Source of the DNA: Candidatus Gastranaerophilales bacterium | Lineage (GTDB): Bacteria; Cyanobacteriota; Vampirovibrionia; Gastranaerophilales; Gastranaerophilaceae | Assembly: GCA_944325875.1 (NCBI GenBank) | Contig: CALVBU010000002.1 | Span: 124,001-188,000 of the forward strand | Length of the DNA: 64,000 bases | Reading direction: 5' to 3' | Part shown: positions 52,212-61,560 of the stretch, piece by piece | Layout: every line of letters starts with the position of its first letter | Numbering within the stretch: the stretch's first letter is position 1 | Notes under the pieces: model-generated | What the model was told of the DNA's origin: nothing | Database searches by the model: none | The model's input: the letters and a program-made list of their open reading frames with translations, nothing else | Program-made: the position numbers and the translations under genes

Positions 52212-54818
52212 ATGCTAACCGGAAACGAAATAAGAAAGTTATATTTAGATTATTTTAAAAACAAACACCAACATACAGTAGTTGAAAGCTCAAGCCTTGT
52301 GCCTGACAACCCTACAGTATTATTAACAACAGCTGGTATGTTGCAATTTTTACCTATATTTTTAGGAATTGTTAAATCACCTTATGACCCAGCTCGTGCA
52401 ACATCTTGTCAAAAATGTGCAAGAGCAGGCGGAAAAGACAGTGACATCGAAAACGTAGGACGTACTCCAAGACACCATACTTTCTTTGAAATGTTAGGTA
52501 ATTTCTCTTTCGGAGATTATTATAAAAAAGAAATCATTCCTTGGGCTTGGGAATTTGTTACAGAAGTTTTAAAACTTGATAAAGACAGACTATGGATTAC
52601 CATTTTTGAAACAGATGACGAAGCTTATGAAATTTGGAGAAGTGTTGGAGTTCCAGCAGAAAGAATTAAAAGAAAAGGTAAAAAAGATAACTTCTGGGGC
52701 CCTCCTGGAGCATCTGGATCTTGCGGACCTTGCTCAGAAATCCACTACGATTTAGGTGAACAATACAAATGTGACGACCCTAATTGCGGAATTGATACTT
52801 GTGAATGTGATAGATGGGTTGAAATTTGGAACTTGGTATTCACAGAATTATATCAAGACGAAGAAGGTAACCAATCTCCGTTAGAAAGCAAAAACGTTGA
52901 TACCGGAATGGGCTTGGAAAGAATTACAATGGTATGTCAGGGCGTTGCTTCAACTTTTGAAACAGACCTTTTAAAACCAATATTGGATAAAGTTTCTGAA
53001 ATGAGTGGGGTTCCTTACAAAAAATCTGAAAAAACAGATGTATCATTGAGAATCATCACTGACCACGCAAGATGCGTTTCTTTCTTGATTTCTGACGGTG
53101 TAATCCCTGGAAACGAAGGAAGAAGTTATGTATTGAGAATGATTTTACGTCGTGCACTTCGCCACGGAAAAATTCTTGGTATGGATTTACCATTCTTGTA
53201 CAAACTTGTTGATGTTGTAGTTGAACACTACGGCGAAGCTTATCCTGATTTGGTTAAGAATAAACAAAAAATCATCGACACAATCAAAAAAGAAGAAGAA
53301 AGATTTGCAAAAACCCTTGATAGAGGCTACAAATTACTTGATGAATTTATAGCAGATAAAAAAGATATTGATGGTGAAAGCGCATTCAAATTATATGATA
53401 CATTCGGTTTTCCTCTTGAACTAACAAAAGAGATTGCTGAAGAAAACGGATTAAAAGTTGATGAAGCAGGCTATAAAGCTGCAATGCAAGAACAAAAAGA
53501 TAGAGCAAAAGCAGCAACTGCAAAAATCAGCGTAACAGGCGATATGAAATACGCAAAACTTGAAGATGAAGTCGGTTCTACTGAATTTGTCGGATATGAA
53601 GAAAATGAATGCGATGCAAAAATTCTTGCAACAATAGAAGGCGAAGGATATGTTGATATCGTACTTGATAAAACACCATTCTACGCAGAATGCGGTGGTC
53701 AAATAGGTGATTGCGGATTTATCGAAAACGATAATCTTAAAGCTGAAGTACTTACAACATTTAAAGTTAACAACTTGTTTGTACACCGTTCAGAAGTAAT
53801 AAACGGTGAAATTACAATCGGTGAGACGGTAAAAGCAAAAATCGATGTTCCTCGTCGTGAAGAGATTAGACTTCACCACACATCAGCACACTTATTGCAA
53901 TCAGCATTGAGAAAAGTTTTAGGTGAAGAAGTTCACCAAGCGGGTTCTCAAGTTGAACCGGATAGAATGCGTTTTGATTTTACATTCTCAAGAGCAATGA
54001 CTCCTGAAGAACTTGTTAAAGTTGAAGAAATTCTAAATAACTGGGTAGCAAAAGGATTGAATGTTCATACTGATGTAATGGATATTGAACAAGCAAAACT
54101 TACAGGTGCTACAGCTCTATTTGGAGAAAAATATGATGAAGTTGTAAGAGTTGTTTCAATCGGAAATGAAACTTGCATATCAAAAGAATTTTGTGCAGGA
54201 ACACACGCTAGAAATACAAGAGATCTTAGACTGGTAAAAATTGTATCAGAAGGTGCAATTGCTGCAGGTACTAGACGTATTGAACTAGCAGTATCTAAAG
54301 CTGCATTTGACTTTATGAACGCTAAAGTAAAAGAAATAGATAAACTTTCTTTGATGTTTAAAACTCACTACGATGAAATTGTAGAACGTGTAGAAAAACT
54401 TCAAGAAGAAAATAAAGAATTGCAAAAAGAATTAACTGCAGCAAAAGAAGAAAATACTCGTGCAAAATTTGCAACATTCTTATCCAAAGCAGAAGACATC
54501 GATGGCGGAAAACTGTTTATCACAAAAGTAGAAGATATTGATGGCAATGCTTTAAAAACAGGTATTGAATTTGCATCTCAAAAACTTGGAGAAAGCATCA
54601 TTATACTTGCGTCATCAAGAACAGTTGCAGTAAAAGTATCAGACAGTTTTGTTAAAAAAGGTGTAAACGCAGGCAAAATTGTTGGAGAAATTGCTCGCTT
54701 TACCGGAGCTAACGGAGGCGGAAGACCTAATTTCGCTCAAGGTGGTATCAAAGATGCTTCTAAATTAGACGAAATTCTTTCAAAAATTGAAGAAGATTTG
54801 AAAGCTGTAAAAGTATAA
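52212..54818 (+). CDS. alaS: Alanyl-tRNA synthetase
   Basis: 868 residues. The N-terminal class II core has the motif region GNFSFGDYYKKEIIPWAWEF and DTGMGLERI. The editing domain carries HHTSAHLLQSALR and the zinc-binding CAGTHARNTRDL. The C-terminal coiled coil (about 715-760) and C-Ala domain (GANGGGRPNFAQGG) complete it. It charges tRNA-Ala and edits Ser/Gly. AAAGGAA precedes the start. Confidence 0.97.
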   Translation: MLTGNEIRKLYLDYFKNKHQHTVVESSSLVPDNPTVLLTTAGMLQFLPIFLGIVKSPYDPARATSCQKCARAGGKDSDIENVGRTPRHHTFFEMLGNFSFGDYYKKEIIPWAWEFVTEVLKLDKDRLWITIFETDDEAYEIWRSVGVPAERIKRKGKKDNFWGPPGASGSCGPCSEIHYDLGEQYKCDDPNCGIDTCECDRWVEIWNLVFTELYQDEEGNQSPLESKNVDTGMGLERITMVCQGVASTFETDLLKPILDKVSEMSGVPYKKSEKTDVSLRIITDHARCVSFLISDGVIPGNEGRSYVLRMILRRALRHGKILGMDLPFLYKLVDVVVEHYGEAYPDLVKNKQKIIDTIKKEEERFAKTLDRGYKLLDEFIADKKDIDGESAFKLYDTFGFPLELTKEIAEENGLKVDEAGYKAAMQEQKDRAKAATAKISVTGDMKYAKLEDEVGSTEFVGYEENECDAKILATIEGEGYVDIVLDKTPFYAECGGQIGDCGFIENDNLKAEVLTTFKVNNLFVHRSEVINGEITIGETVKAKIDVPRREEIRLHHTSAHLLQSALRKVLGEEVHQAGSQVEPDRMRFDFTFSRAMTPEELVKVEEILNNWVAKGLNVHTDVMDIEQAKLTGATALFGEKYDEVVRVVSIGNETCISKEFCAGTHARNTRDLRLVKIVSEGAIAAGTRRIELAVSKAAFDFMNAKVKEIDKLSLMFKTHYDEIVERVEKLQEENKELQKELTAAKEENTRAKFATFLSKAEDIDGGKLFITKVEDIDGNALKTGIEFASQKLGESIIILASSRTVAVKVSDSFVKKGVNAGKIVGEIARFTGANGGGRPNFAQGGIKDASKLDEILSKIEEDLKAVKV

Positions 54819-54924
54819 TTCAATAAGAAATTGTAAATTTTTGTTTAACAACTAACAAAAATTTGGCTTCAAACTCTTTAATAATAAAGAATTTACAATA
54901 CAATTACTCAGAATGGAGAAAAAA

Positions 54925-55176
54925 ATGTTAAAATCAATTATGGGATTTGATATCCTCAATAAATTTGGACAACCTACATTAAGTTGGGCAAAAAATGCTA
55001 AACCTTCAAAACCTGCTAAAATGACTAGTATCGATGACTTTAATAAATATTTTGAGAACAAAATGTTCAATCTAAAATTAGAAAAGTCTCCTAAAGAAGA
55101 TGTTTTAGTAAAAAATACATTAGAAGATGAAAAATTTTCAGATATTCCGGATATCTTTGACAGACTACCTAATTAA
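54925..55176 (+). CDS. Small uncharacterised protein (83 aa)
   Basis: 83 residues from ATG 54925, with TGGAG as ribosome-binding site; the ATG 12 nt upstream lies on that site. It begins MLKSIMGFDILNKFGQPTLSWAKNAK and ends with acidic sequence (DEKFSDIPDIFDRLPN). There is no signal or membrane segment. A hairpin follows that overlaps the dut ribosome-binding site. Confidence 0.6.
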   Translation: MLKSIMGFDILNKFGQPTLSWAKNAKPSKPAKMTSIDDFNKYFENKMFNLKLEKSPKEDVLVKNTLEDEKFSDIPDIFDRLPN

Positions 55177-55200
55177 GAAATAATAATTTAATAATTTTAC

Positions 55201-55242
55201 AAAAATCTCCTTATACTCTATGATGAATATAAGGAGATTTTT
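55201..55242 (+). terminator. 15-bp perfect hairpin that is both terminator and dut RBS
   Basis: AAAAATCTCCTTATA (55201-55215) is the exact complement of TATAAGGAGATTTTT (55228-55242) around a 12-nt loop. The right arm contains the dut Shine-Dalgarno AAGGAG and is followed directly by ATG 55244. A possible -10 TATACT (55212-55217) lies inside the left arm. Confidence 0.75.
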
Positions 55243-55243
55243 T

Positions 55244-55681
55244 ATGACCATACTAAAAATAAAAAGATTAGCAAACAATAGATTTGTACCTGAATATAAA
55301 ACTGAAGGCGCTGCCGGAATGGACTTATGTGCAGCAATCGACAATCCGATTACTCTAAAGCCATTAGAAAGAACACTCATCCCAACTGGATTAAAAATAG
55401 AACTGGAACACGGTTATGAAGCTCAAATAAGACCACGTTCAGGATTATCAATAAAACACGGTATCACACTTATTAATTGTGTCGGAACTATCGATGAAGA
55501 CTATCGTGGAGAAGTTTGTATTCCTTTAGTAAATCTTTCTAACGAAACATACACAATTCAACCTGACGAAAGAGTTGCACAAATGGTTATTGCAAAAGTT
55601 GAGCAAGCAAAGATTGAAGTAGTTACCGAATTAACTGAAACCATCAGAGGGACCGGCGGATTTGGCTCAACCGGGAAATAA
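55244..55681 (+). CDS. dut: dUTP diphosphatase
   Basis: 145 residues from ATG 55244, the usual size. All five trimeric dUTPase motifs are visible: [41 protein letters not shown], and [11 protein letters not shown] at the end. It hydrolyses dUTP to dUMP and limits uracil in DNA. The ribosome-binding site lies in a hairpin that reading-through transcripts would form. The DUF2752 gene overlaps its end by 20 nt. Confidence 0.95.
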   Translation: MTILKIKRLANNRFVPEYKTEGAAGMDLCAAIDNPITLKPLERTLIPTGLKIELEHGYEAQIRPRSGLSIKHGITLINCVGTIDEDYRGEVCIPLVNLSNETYTIQPDERVAQMVIAKVEQAKIEVVTELTETIRGTGGFGSTGK

Positions 55682-55949
55682 AAGAATTAAAATAATTTTT
55701 CTAATTTTACTACCACTGCTATTTTATATAGGGGTAGTTCTTTTAACGCATTTCAATTTAATAAATTGTATCTGGAAAACTGTTACAGGACACGAATGTC
55801 TTGGTTGCGGTATAACTAGAGCTTTTTATAGCCTTTTTCATGGAGAATTAAAAAATGCTTACAATACAAATCCTCTAATAATAGTTATAGCTCCACTAAT
55901 GATAATATTATGGATTAAACTTTTAATAAAAAATACTCTAAATAAATGA
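55662..55949 (+). CDS. DUF2752 membrane protein
   Basis: 95 residues if it starts at TTG 55662, inside the dut end. Two membrane helices (about 10-30 and 70-90) flank the family core [27 protein letters not shown], with the CxGCG-x-T-R-A motif and A-x-x-x-N-P. DUF2752 proteins have no assigned role. The position next to the TM2 genes could reflect a shared membrane function. Confidence 0.75.
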   Translation: MAQPGNKRIKIIFLILLPLLFYIGVVLLTHFNLINCIWKTVTGHECLGCGITRAFYSLFHGELKNAYNTNPLIIVIAPLMIILWIKLLIKNTLNK

Positions 55950-56017
55950 CTATAAAAAATCGATAAAATGCTAAAATCGTCCCGTATGATTACTCAAGAA
56001 AGGACAAAATTAGAGCA

Positions 56018-56344
56018 ATGGAAGAAAATAGCAATATCGAAAATTCAGAACAAGTGATACAAGCAAGACCGCCAAAAAGTTTTACAGTAACATTATTATT
56101 AAACTTTTTCTTGGGTGTTTTAGGCATTCACAGATTTTATACAGGATACACGCTTATTGGTATTATCCAACTGTTAACACTCGGGGGTTGCGGAATTTGG
56201 AGTTTAATAGATTACGTTATGCTTGTATCTAACAAATTCAAAGATAGCGAAGAGCAACCTTTAGCAGATTATAATAAAAATTTAGCAATAGCATCGTTAG
56301 TCGTATTCATAATCTCTATATGGATAGTTATTCTAGCAGATTAA
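56018..56344 (+). CDS. TM2-domain membrane protein
   Basis: 108 residues. A charged N-terminus (about 25 residues) precedes a TM2 domain: LLNFFLGVLGIHRFYTGYTLIGIIQLL then GIWSLIDYVMLV, with the GxxGxHRFYxG turn, and a further helix at the C-terminus. TM2 proteins are small membrane proteins of unclear role. A close paralogue follows 54 bp later. Confidence 0.8.
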   Translation: MEENSNIENSEQVIQARPPKSFTVTLLLNFFLGVLGIHRFYTGYTLIGIIQLLTLGGCGIWSLIDYVMLVSNKFKDSEEQPLADYNKNLAIASLVVFIISIWIVILAD

Positions 56345-56397
56345 AATAATATTATAATAATTACTCAATTAACAATATTTGAAAGGAATTAAGTATT

Positions 56398-56739
56398 ATG
56401 ACAATGTACAAAGACACTCAAGCATCTCAAATGCAAGAACAACCTGTTGTATATGGCAAAAAAAAGAATTGGCTAGCAACAATGCTACTATGTGCATTTT
56501 TAGGTCCATTTGGCATACATAGATTTTATACAGGTTATCCAATTATCGGGATCATTCAATTACTAAGCTTTGGCGGATGCTGTATTTGGATACTAATTGA
56601 TTACATAATGCTTGCTTTAAATAAATATAAAGACAAAAATGAAAATGAACTTGATGAATACAATGGAACTGTTGGATTTATATTTATAATTTTGTTAATT
56701 ATCGGTGTTATAGCTGGAATTTTATCTCCACATTCATAA
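56398..56739 (+). CDS. TM2-domain membrane protein, paralogue
   Basis: 113 residues. The same design as its neighbour: hydrophilic N-terminus, TM2 core LCAFLGPFGIHRFYTGYPIIGIIQLLSFGGCCIWILIDYIMLAL, and a C-terminal helix. It is clearly a tandem duplicate of 56018-56344. AAAGGAATTAAG precedes the ATG. It ends at a strong bidirectional terminator. Confidence 0.8.
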   Translation: MTMYKDTQASQMQEQPVVYGKKKNWLATMLLCAFLGPFGIHRFYTGYPIIGIIQLLSFGGCCIWILIDYIMLALNKYKDKNENELDEYNGTVGFIFIILLIIGVIAGILSPHS

Positions 56740-56767
56740 AAAAAGCCTCATAAGAGGCTTTTTTTTA
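56738..56767. terminator. Bidirectional terminator after the TM2 pair
   Basis: GCCTC pairs with GAGGC around ATAA, extended by A and T runs on both sides, between the TM2 genes and the convergent small gene. Confidence 0.8.
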
Positions 56768-56786
56768 ATAAGAAGGAGGAAAAATT

Positions 56787-56969
56787 TTATTTTTCTTTTG
56801 ATGTAAAAACAGAAATTCCTTTTAGGTTTTCTACATCAAAATTAGTTTTTATTAAATTATCAAATAAATTTGGTTCAGATTTTTCTATCTGCTTTTGATT
56901 TTTCCAATAGTCTTTGTCAAGCTGTGGAAAACCTTGAGGTTCAGATATATTACTATTAAAATCAACCAT
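56787..56969 (-). CDS. Small uncharacterised protein (60 aa)
   Basis: 60 residues, hydrophilic (MVDFNSNISEPQGFPQLDKDYW to LKGISVFTSKEK), with ordinary composition but no known family. GGAAATAT lies before the ATG. It is an isolated gene between a terminator and the GH57 gene; coding status is uncertain. Confidence 0.45.
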   Translation of the reverse strand: MVDFNSNISEPQGFPQLDKDYWKNQKQIEKSEPNLFDNLIKTNFDVENLKGISVFTSKEK

Positions 56970-57059
56970 ATCTATATTTCCTTATTTTTATGTGTACTAT
57001 AACGACCCTAATAAAAAATTTCTTTAACTATTAATAAAATTTTTTACAAATTTTTACAT

Positions 57060-59294
57060 CTAATCCCTTTTAATATTCAATAGCATTTCATTTGGAATAA
57101 ATACATCATTTATCCCAATATTAGCATTGACGAAAACAAACTCTAAACTTTCTCCACTAGCTATGTCCAAAACATTGAAAGGAATTTTCAGATCAACTAC
57201 TTTATCAAACACGGCAACAATATCTCTAGGGTTTTGCATTACCCAAAGATTATTCGGAATAGCTTTTATTAATCTTAAAAGCCTTAATTTCCCTTCATGA
57301 ATTGATAATTGAATTTCATTATGAAACTTTTCTTTTGAAACAGGCAATATATTTTCTGTTTTATTAATCAAACGTATTGGAGAAAGAGAATGTTTGCGTT
57401 TTGAATTCCTTGTATAAATATACATTTGATATGTTTTTTTCATAAATTCCGGATTATTTTTTATATATTCATTTACGTAAAAACGTAAGTATAAATTATC
57501 TCTGTCATATCCGAAACAAATTTTATCAAAAAACTTATTTTCTTTTAACACAGGCCCATCCGGAATAGATATACAACCCGCATTTAACCAAGACTCATCT
57601 CCTAAAATATCTTTACCATCAATAATAGGATTAATTTCACCTTTAGGATATCTTGAAGGCTTTGACATCGCAGATAGCAAAGGCATATCTAAATAATCCG
57701 GAACATCTAAGCCCAAATATGTATAAATATTTTTCAAATGTTCTCTGAAAATATAATCAAAAACATTATCACGTCCGGAATCATTTGGTTCTCCATACCA
57801 CCAGAACCAATCACTTCCTTCCGCAATAAATAATTCTCTTCTTGCAAGTTCGATATTTGGATTATAAGGATTTTCTTTTACGTACTTACAAAAATCATCA
57901 CGAACTTGTTTTACATAATTCCAAGCCAAATTCTTTAACGGTTCATCAATCCACAATTTAAAATTTCTATTTATCCAAGAACCTGAAGCAATATTTTTTA
58001 ATGGTTTGTGGAACTTTTCTTTTTCAATATAATCACTGATTAAAACAGTTTCAAGCGATTCATCTTTCTCAATCAATTCATACAAAGTCTTCAAGAAAGT
58101 AATTCCGTCATTAGGATAATTTTCCCAACAGTTTTCTCCATCCATTGCAATAGTCAAAATATGATTATCATCAGGAGATGAAAGAAGTTTACTTTGCATA
58201 ATTTTAATTCTGTCATACAAATCGTTTGCAGCAGCAACAGAATCATAATTAGGATACTCAAAACCAATCAAATTTGGAATTAAAGAATTTCTGAAAATCA
58301 TCTTTAATCCATTTTTGTATTCATAAGATTTTACAAGATGGTAAGGTTCTTCCAAATAACCTTTAAAATCTCTTACAAACTCAAAATTTATTGATTCAGA
58401 AAGTATTCCCTCATCAGAAATCGACCATTCTGCGCCGACATCCTTAAACAAATCCAATTCTTTCTTGCTGACACAATGTTCAGACGGCCAAATACCTTTT
58501 GGGCGTTTTCCTATAAGTTCTTCAATTCTATCTAAAGCTGATACCATTTGCACTTTAGCATCTAAAGGCATCTTCAAATCTACAGGTAGCCCCTCTTTAT
58601 TGGCAATTTTTATACTGTTAATATCAAGAAGAATTGGTAAAATAGGATGGTAATAAGGACTTGTTGTGACTTCAATTTTGCCATCTTCAACATATTTTCT
58701 ATATGCAGGAATAATTCTTCTGATAATATCTCTTTGAATTTCAATAATTTTCTGACGATCTTCAAGAGTATAACCTTTTCCTTTTTTAAATAATTTTTTT
58801 AATTCAATATATTCATTTTTATATGAAGGATCAAACCAAGCCAAATTAAATAAAGCCATCAAATCAGAATATTCCTGCTCAGAAAAAGCATTAATATCTG
58901 CTTCAGCCATTGTCTGTCTTTTTTGGAAAAGTCTGTTATATTCCTCATAAGGAAAAATCATTGTACGATAATTTGAATCAAAAAAGTTATTCAAAATAAA
59001 TTCTTTATCATCATTAGATAAATCTTTTATATCAGTTACAGTCAATCTTGAATGAAGATCATGTAAACCCTTTTCTCCATAATCAATAAACGCATCAAGC
59101 AAAACAGGTACAAGATTTAGATTTAATTTAATATCCTTAAAATGGTCCAGAATAGTTACCATATCAAGATAATCTTTTACAGCATGGAGTCTTGTCCAAG
59201 GCATTAAATAATCACCTTCCGGAGTAAGCTGATAAACTGGCTGATGCATATGCCAATAAAATGCTATGGATAATTTTTTATTCTGACTCATCAT
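57060..59294 (-). CDS. GH57-family alpha-glucan hydrolase/transferase
   Basis: 744 residues. The GH57 start IAFYWHMHQPVYQLTPEGDYLMPWTRLHAVKDYLDM is intact. Catalytic residues are placed: nucleophile Glu in GIWPSEHCVSKKELDL and acid/base Asp in LTIAMDGENCWENYPNDG. A C-terminal domain (about 550-744) is probably beta-rich. GH57 enzymes include alpha-amylases, 4-alpha-glucanotransferases, amylopullulanases and branching enzymes; which one is undecided. It is predicted cytosolic, since there is no signal peptide. An ATG-ATG start at 59294/59291 is possible. Confidence 0.88.
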   Translation of the reverse strand: MMSQNKKLSIAFYWHMHQPVYQLTPEGDYLMPWTRLHAVKDYLDMVTILDHFKDIKLNLNLVPVLLDAFIDYGEKGLHDLHSRLTVTDIKDLSNDDKEFILNNFFDSNYRTMIFPYEEYNRLFQKRQTMAEADINAFSEQEYSDLMALFNLAWFDPSYKNEYIELKKLFKKGKGYTLEDRQKIIEIQRDIIRRIIPAYRKYVEDGKIEVTTSPYYHPILPILLDINSIKIANKEGLPVDLKMPLDAKVQMVSALDRIEELIGKRPKGIWPSEHCVSKKELDLFKDVGAEWSISDEGILSESINFEFVRDFKGYLEEPYHLVKSYEYKNGLKMIFRNSLIPNLIGFEYPNYDSVAAANDLYDRIKIMQSKLLSSPDDNHILTIAMDGENCWENYPNDGITFLKTLYELIEKDESLETVLISDYIEKEKFHKPLKNIASGSWINRNFKLWIDEPLKNLAWNYVKQVRDDFCKYVKENPYNPNIELARRELFIAEGSDWFWWYGEPNDSGRDNVFDYIFREHLKNIYTYLGLDVPDYLDMPLLSAMSKPSRYPKGEINPIIDGKDILGDESWLNAGCISIPDGPVLKENKFFDKICFGYDRDNLYLRFYVNEYIKNNPEFMKKTYQMYIYTRNSKRKHSLSPIRLINKTENILPVSKEKFHNEIQLSIHEGKLRLLRLIKAIPNNLWVMQNPRDIVAVFDKVVDLKIPFNVLDIASGESLEFVFVNANIGINDVFIPNEMLLNIKRD

Positions 59295-59348
59295 AAAATC
59301 TTAACTCCGTTTGAGATAATTATATCATGCAAACGTAGAAAATTAAAA

Positions 59349-60449
59349 TCATTCAATTACGGGAACTTCCGCACACAAACAATGAATTCCGCCTTGAGAA
59401 TGCTCAAGACAAATCGGAATATAACCATCAGCATCTATAAAATGAACATTTTCAGGTTTCACATATTCTTTGATACTATCTTTAAATAAAGATTGAAAAC
59501 TAAAACCTAATTTTTCTTCAACTTCAGGAGTAATTTGTGCCATTTCATCAAGCAATGATTTATTTGTTATATAAACAAGTTCACCATCCGGATTTTCTTG
59601 AATAATAGCATTCATAAAATTAGCAAGATAATGATTATCATCATAATTATCACTTGAAAGAACAGGTCTTACAAAACATCCCGGGACTCTTACTGGCGAA
59701 AACCCGTAACTTTCTAGCTCTTTTACAATTTCATCCGTATTTTGATATTTATTTGAAACCTTGCCGATTTCAAATGTTTCTTTAATGTTTTCAAGATTTT
59801 CCTGAACATTTTTCATTTGAGAATCATTATTCTCTTCTGCATAAATTTTGGCATTAGTTACAGCATCATGCAAAGCTTTTGATAACAAGTTATCATCATT
59901 AACTAACACAGTTTTATCCTTAAGAGGTCTAATACCCATATCTATATGAAATTCCGGCTGAGATATCGGATAGACTTTTTCGATTTCAAAATCCCTTTTA
60001 ATATTATTTAAATTAAAATTTTCTAATTCATCTTTACCAACAATAAGTGCATCAGATTTCCCATCTTTGACAAAAAAGAAATTTCCACCTTGAATATGTT
60101 CTTCTAAAGATTTTTCAGGTCTTTCGAAAAATGAAGATACAGCATCATTAATAATCTCTAACCATTTGTTTGCCAAAATTTTACCCTTAGGGATAAAAGT
60201 AAGATTATCTTGAGCCCAAGGGAAATTCATCATATTAGGTAATGCCGACATTGGATCGGATTTATAATTTTGTGCACTAACAATCTCATCAGCATTTTGA
60301 ACAAAAACATCAAAATTATTTTTATTACCAATAGAGGATAATTCTTTAACAAGTTGAGTAAAAGAATCTCCTGCTCCAACATCACGGATAATTAAAGATT
60401 TTAGGGGTCTGGCATCATAGCCGGTAAAATGTATATTATTAGTTCTCAT
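59349..60449 (-). CDS. Pentein-fold guanidine-modifying enzyme (agmatine/arginine deiminase-like)
   Basis: 366 residues. The pattern follows agmatine deiminase/PAD_porph enzymes: NFPWAQDNLTFIPKGK (Asp), IQGGNFFFV, PEFHIDMGIRPL (His-x-Asp), and SQGGIHCLCAEVP near the end with the candidate catalytic Cys, like GGGGIHC in agmatine deiminases. Sequence divergence is high, so the substrate is open; it could act on agmatine or peptidyl arginine. The N-terminus MRTNNIHFTGYD carries the I-x-FTG peptide. No signal peptide is seen. Confidence 0.6.
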   Translation of the reverse strand: MRTNNIHFTGYDARPLKSLIIRDVGAGDSFTQLVKELSSIGNKNNFDVFVQNADEIVSAQNYKSDPMSALPNMMNFPWAQDNLTFIPKGKILANKWLEIINDAVSSFFERPEKSLEEHIQGGNFFFVKDGKSDALIVGKDELENFNLNNIKRDFEIEKVYPISQPEFHIDMGIRPLKDKTVLVNDDNLLSKALHDAVTNAKIYAEENNDSQMKNVQENLENIKETFEIGKVSNKYQNTDEIVKELESYGFSPVRVPGCFVRPVLSSDNYDDNHYLANFMNAIIQENPDGELVYITNKSLLDEMAQITPEVEEKLGFSFQSLFKDSIKEYVKPENVHFIDADGYIPICLEHSQGGIHCLCAEVPVIE

Positions 60450-60548
60450 ATTCTGCTTAAAAAACCCTGAAAAATATTTTTTGCTATTAAAAAATATATG
60501 TTTGTCCTATTATAGTAATATAACTATTTTAGAAAAGGGAGTAATATA

Positions 60549-61502
60549 ATGGTTAAAAACAGAATTGGTATTGATGTTGGTGGAACAAATGTAAAAATTG
60601 CTTTAGTTGATTCAAACGGAAAAATCGGATATTCGAATACAATTCCGACACGTGCGGAAATGGGTTATGAATATACAATCAACAATATGAAACAAGCAAT
60701 CAGAGATTTGCTAACCGAAACAAAATTATCAGCAAAAGATATAGAAGGAATTGGATTTGGACTTCCGGGACAAGTTGATTTTAAGTCAGGTATAGTAAGA
60801 TTAATTACAAATATTCCTGGATGGGTAGAAATTCCTCTTGCAAAAATGATAGAAGATGAATTTCATATTCCAACACGCATAGATAATGATGTAAGATGTG
60901 CTGCACTAGGAGAATTAAATTTCGGTGCAGGTAAAGGATGCCAGAACCTAATTTGTATTACTGTTGGAACAGGTATCGGTTCAGGTTTAATCATAAACGG
61001 AAAGCTTGTTCGCGGAGCATCAAATGCAGCAGGAGAAATCGGACACATCAAATTACAAATGCACGATGGACCTATTTGCGGTTGCGGAGACACAGGATGT
61101 TTGGAAGCATTTGCGTCTGGTCCTGCAATAGTTGCAATGGCTGAAGAATACATCTTAGGCGGTAAATCTACAAAATACCGTGAAATGGCAAACGGAAATG
61201 ATATTACACCATTCATAGTTGCAGAAGCTGCTAAAGCTGGCGATGCTGTTGCAAAAAGAATCTTCACAAGAATGGGTGAATATATAGGTATCGGAATGGC
61301 AAGCGTCGTAAACCTTCTAAACCCTGAAAAAATTATCATCGGTGGTGGCGTTGCAGACGCAGGAGATATTTTGTTAAATCCGTTAAAAGAAACTATTAAA
61401 AACCGAGCAATGAAAATTGCAGGAGAAACGGTAGAAGTAGTTCCTGCTCAACTCGGAAATACAGCAGGAGTTATCGGAGCAAGCTTACTTATAGAAAGTT
61501 AA
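60549..61502 (+). CDS. ROK-family glucokinase
   Basis: 317 residues. The phosphate loop is GIDVGGTNVKIALVD. The ROK signature with zinc ligands is GEIGHIKLQ then CGCGDTGCLEAFASG. A catalytic Asp is in RIDNDVRCAALGE. It phosphorylates glucose, or a related hexose such as N-acetylglucosamine or allose. AAGGGAG precedes the ATG. It ends at a strong terminator; GH57 and GH77 genes nearby suggest it feeds glucan-derived glucose into glycolysis. Confidence 0.9.
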   Translation: MVKNRIGIDVGGTNVKIALVDSNGKIGYSNTIPTRAEMGYEYTINNMKQAIRDLLTETKLSAKDIEGIGFGLPGQVDFKSGIVRLITNIPGWVEIPLAKMIEDEFHIPTRIDNDVRCAALGELNFGAGKGCQNLICITVGTGIGSGLIINGKLVRGASNAAGEIGHIKLQMHDGPICGCGDTGCLEAFASGPAIVAMAEEYILGGKSTKYREMANGNDITPFIVAEAAKAGDAVAKRIFTRMGEYIGIGMASVVNLLNPEKIIIGGGVADAGDILLNPLKETIKNRAMKIAGETVEVVPAQLGNTAGVIGASLLIES

Positions 61503-61532
61503 AAAAAAGGAGGCAAATGCCTCCTTTTTTTT
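61501..61532. terminator. Terminator after the glucokinase gene
   Basis: AAAAAAAAGGAGGC and GCCTCCTTTTTTTT form a 14-bp perfect stem around AAAT. Confidence 0.9.
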
Positions 61533-61548
61533 AACATAATATTTGTTG

Positions 61549-61554
61549 TATAAT
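61549..61554 (+). promoter_or_regulatory. -10 box for holA, leaderless layout
   Basis: A perfect TATAAT ends 6 nt before ATG 61561 (TTGACT between), with no ribosome-binding site. Confidence 0.6.
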
Positions 61555-61560
61555 TTGACT

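Noticed and set aside
60863-61339. 158-codon ORF antisense to the glucokinase gene
   Set aside because: It is covered by the ROK reading frame and shows low-complexity shadow composition.
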